A DNA stretch of 6,885 bases from Elusimicrobiota bacterium (lineage in GTDB: Bacteria > Elusimicrobiota > Elusimicrobia > F11). Numbering within the stretch: position 1 is the first letter of the stretch; the number at the start of each line of letters is the position of its first letter. The DNA lies in the NCBI GenBank assembly GCA_022709485.1, contig JAKLIS010000070.1, forward strand, positions 1 through 6,885, in the 5' to 3' direction. A model generated the notes under the pieces. It was not told the DNA's origin, did not search any database, and worked only from the letters and a program-made list of their open reading frames with translations. The position numbers and the translations under genes are program-made. This document shows, one piece after another, positions 5,207 to 6,885 of the stretch.

Positions 5207-6885
5207 ATGAGCATCCAAGAGAGAGAAACGCTTAAAGTCGGAAAAAATGGATATGCCCGGAACGGGACCGTGAAGTCCACTGTCATGGATATTACCGAGG
5301 TTTTCGGGTCCAATGTTTTTAACGAAAGGGTCATGAAAGAGAGATTACCCAAGGATACCTTTAGGGCGCTCAAAAGAACAATGGAAGAAGGAGCGCCTTT
5401 AACTCTCGAAGTGGCCAATGTGGTCGCCAACGCCATGAAAGACTGGGCCATTGAAAAAGGGGCCACGCATTACACGCATTGGTTTCAACCTCTCACCGGA
5501 AAAACAGCGGAAAAGCACGATTCGTTTATCTCTCCCACGACCGAAGGCGGCGTTGTGATGGAATTTTCTGGGAAGCAGCTTATCCAAGGAGAGCCCGACG
5601 CGTCTTCTTTCCCGAGCGGGGGCTTACGAGCGACCTTTGAAGCGCGCGGCTACACCGCGTGGGACTGTACCTCTCCCGCATTTTTAAAGGAAGATTCAGC
5701 CGGCAACGTGACCCTCTGCATTCCAACCGCCTTTTGTTCCTATACAGGCGAGGCGTTGGATAAGAAAACCCCGCTCCTTCGATCGATGGAGGCAGTTTCA
5801 AAACAGGCCATTCGGGTTTTACGGGCGCTTGGAAACAAAACATCCAAACACGTTACATCGACGGTGGGGCCGGAACAGGAATACTTCCTTATTGACAAAA
5901 ATTATTTTGACCAACGCATGGATCTGGTTGCCGCCGGCCGCACCCTTTTTGGCGCCCCCGCACCGAAGGGCCAGGAAATGGAAGACCAATATTTCGGCGC
6001 CATTAAAGATCGGGTGTCTGCGTTTATGAAGGATTTGGACATCGAACTCTGGAAAATGGGCGTTTCCGCCAAGACGAAACATAATGAAGTGGCGCCCAAC
6101 CAATTCGAATTGGCGCCTATTTATTCCACGACAAACATTGCCGCCGACCACAACCAGCTTGTCATGGAGACGATGGGAAAGGTCGCTCTCCGGCATGGGC
6201 TCGTCTGTTTACTCCATGAAAAACCATACGCGGGTGTCAATGGTTCGGGGAAACACAACAATTGGTCGATCGTTGGTCCCGACGGCAAGAACTGGCTTTC
6301 ACCGGGAGACAATCCCCATGATAACGCGAAATTTTTAGTTGTCTTGTGTGCGATCATCAAAGCGGTTGATACGTATGCTGATTTATTACGCTCATCGGTC
6401 GCTTCTGCGGGTAACGATCATCGGTTAGGTTCTCATGAAGCACCACCGGCGATCATTTCTATCTTCTTAGGTGATCAGTTGACGGATGTCATCGAACAGG
6501 TTGAAAAAGGTGGGGCGAAGAGTTCAAAGAAAGCAGGTATTCTTGAAATCGGCGTTGATTCGTTGCCGAAATTACCACGCGATGCAACTGATAGAAATAG
6601 AACGTCGCCGTTTGCGTTTACGGGTGCAAAATTTGAGTTTCGTGCAGTTGGGTCAAACATGAATCTGGCTGGCCCCAACATTGTTTTGAACACGATTGTG
6701 GCAGAGGCGCTTGATGAAGTGTGTACGAAACTTGAAAAAGCGAAGAGCGCAAAAAAGGATTTTAATACGTCGGTGCAGGAATTATTGCAGGACATCATTA
6801 AAAAGCACAAGAGGGTTATTTTTAATGGCGATAATTATACCGAAGAGTGGCGCAAAGAAGCCGAGCGTCGTGGGTTGCCGAATTT
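5207..6885 (+). CDS. glnN: Type III glutamine synthetase (partial, 3' end missing)
   Basis: The frame stays open from ATG 5207 to the window edge: 559 codons plus two bases, with no stop. GSIII proteins are usually about 700-730 residues, so roughly the last fifth lies outside. The enzyme makes glutamine from glutamate, ammonia and ATP in the cytoplasm. Landmarks are [10 protein letters not shown] (151-160), [10 protein letters not shown] (221-230, metal/substrate acidic residues), [15 protein letters not shown] (291-305), [18 protein letters not shown] (337-354), [20 protein letters not shown] (401-420) and [19 protein letters not shown] (465-483). The long N-terminal region beginning near [15 protein letters not shown] (34-48) is specific to GSIII rather than GSI or GSII. 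ATG 5207 is the only start after the in-frame TAG at 5192, with GGAGAGG 6 bases before it. Expression is probably controlled by the ANTAR-type leader. Codon use changes sharply near codon 370-381 although the protein remains intact. Confidence 0.93.
   Translation, partial: MSIQERETLKVGKNGYARNGTVKSTVMDITEVFGSNVFNERVMKERLPKDTFRALKRTMEEGAPLTLEVANVVANAMKDWAIEKGATHYTHWFQPLTGKTAEKHDSFISPTTEGGVVMEFSGKQLIQGEPDASSFPSGGLRATFEARGYTAWDCTSPAFLKEDSAGNVTLCIPTAFCSYTGEALDKKTPLLRSMEAVSKQAIRVLRALGNKTSKHVTSTVGPEQEYFLIDKNYFDQRMDLVAAGRTLFGAPAPKGQEMEDQYFGAIKDRVSAFMKDLDIELWKMGVSAKTKHNEVAPNQFELAPIYSTTNIAADHNQLVMETMGKVALRHGLVCLLHEKPYAGVNGSGKHNNWSIVGPDGKNWLSPGDNPHDNAKFLVVLCAIIKAVDTYADLLRSSVASAGNDHRLGSHEAPPAIISIFLGDQLTDVIEQVEKGGAKSSKKAGILEIGVDSLPKLPRDATDRNRTSPFAFTGAKFEFRAVGSNMNLAGPNIVLNTIVAEALDEVCTKLEKAKSAKKDFNTSVQELLQDIIKKHKRVIFNGDNYTEEWRKEAERRGLPN

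Noticed and set aside
5819..6196. A 125-codon open frame on the - strand
   Set aside because: It is antisense to conserved GSIII motifs and shows no family resemblance. The + strand frame is continuous and clearly coding.
1..6885. CRISPR arrays, insertion sequences or phage genes
   Set aside because: No regularly spaced repeats, no transposase-like protein, no terminal inverted repeats and no phage-type gene could be seen.

Overview
The window is about 6.9 kb of moderately AT-rich bacterial DNA (near 45% G+C by eye). Every gene called lies on the + strand. The gene set (a glycan-cluster-style methyltransferase, a SEC-C mini-protein, a starch-synthase-like/DUF4912 fusion next to a GH57 branching enzyme, and a type III glutamine synthetase) suggests a poorly cultivated Gram-negative lineage, such as Omnitrophota, Elusimicrobiota, Nitrospirota or a deltaproteobacterial relative. 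That placement is inference; nothing here is a taxonomic marker good enough to settle it.

Left part (1-1720). About 310 bases without a convincing gene precede a class I SAM-dependent methyltransferase (313-1062). A complete tRNA-Pro(UGG) follows at 1162-1235. Next is a strong hairpin, then a 100-residue SEC-C zinc-motif protein (1360-1662) closed by a clean intrinsic terminator.

Middle (1915-4973). Two translationally coupled genes overlap by ATGA. The first encodes an N-terminal domain that resembles the donor-side half of GT5 glycogen/starch synthase but has lost its signature residues. It is fused to a DUF4912 domain and a tail with a 22-residue tandem repeat. The second is a full-length GH57 1,4-alpha-glucan branching enzyme with both catalytic residues. 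Together they look like a small alpha-glucan module in which the first protein is more likely a binding or regulatory partner than an enzyme.

Right part (4981-6885). A type III glutamine synthetase (glnN) starts at 5207 and runs off the right edge with no stop, so about 559 codons are present. Its leader is the most informative non-coding element in the window. A sigma70-like promoter (4981-5009) would start transcription at about 5016. The RNA then forms two short hairpins, each with a six-base loop carrying A at position 1 and G at position 4 (AGTGAC and ACTGGG). The 3' arm of the second hairpin is also the first part of the 5' arm of an intrinsic terminator followed by nine T. This is the architecture of a target for ANTAR-domain antiterminators (the NasR/EutV/AmiR type), and it fits nitrogen control of glutamine synthetase. 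Codon usage inside glnN also changes abruptly near 6310-6350, which may mark recombination or an assembly join.
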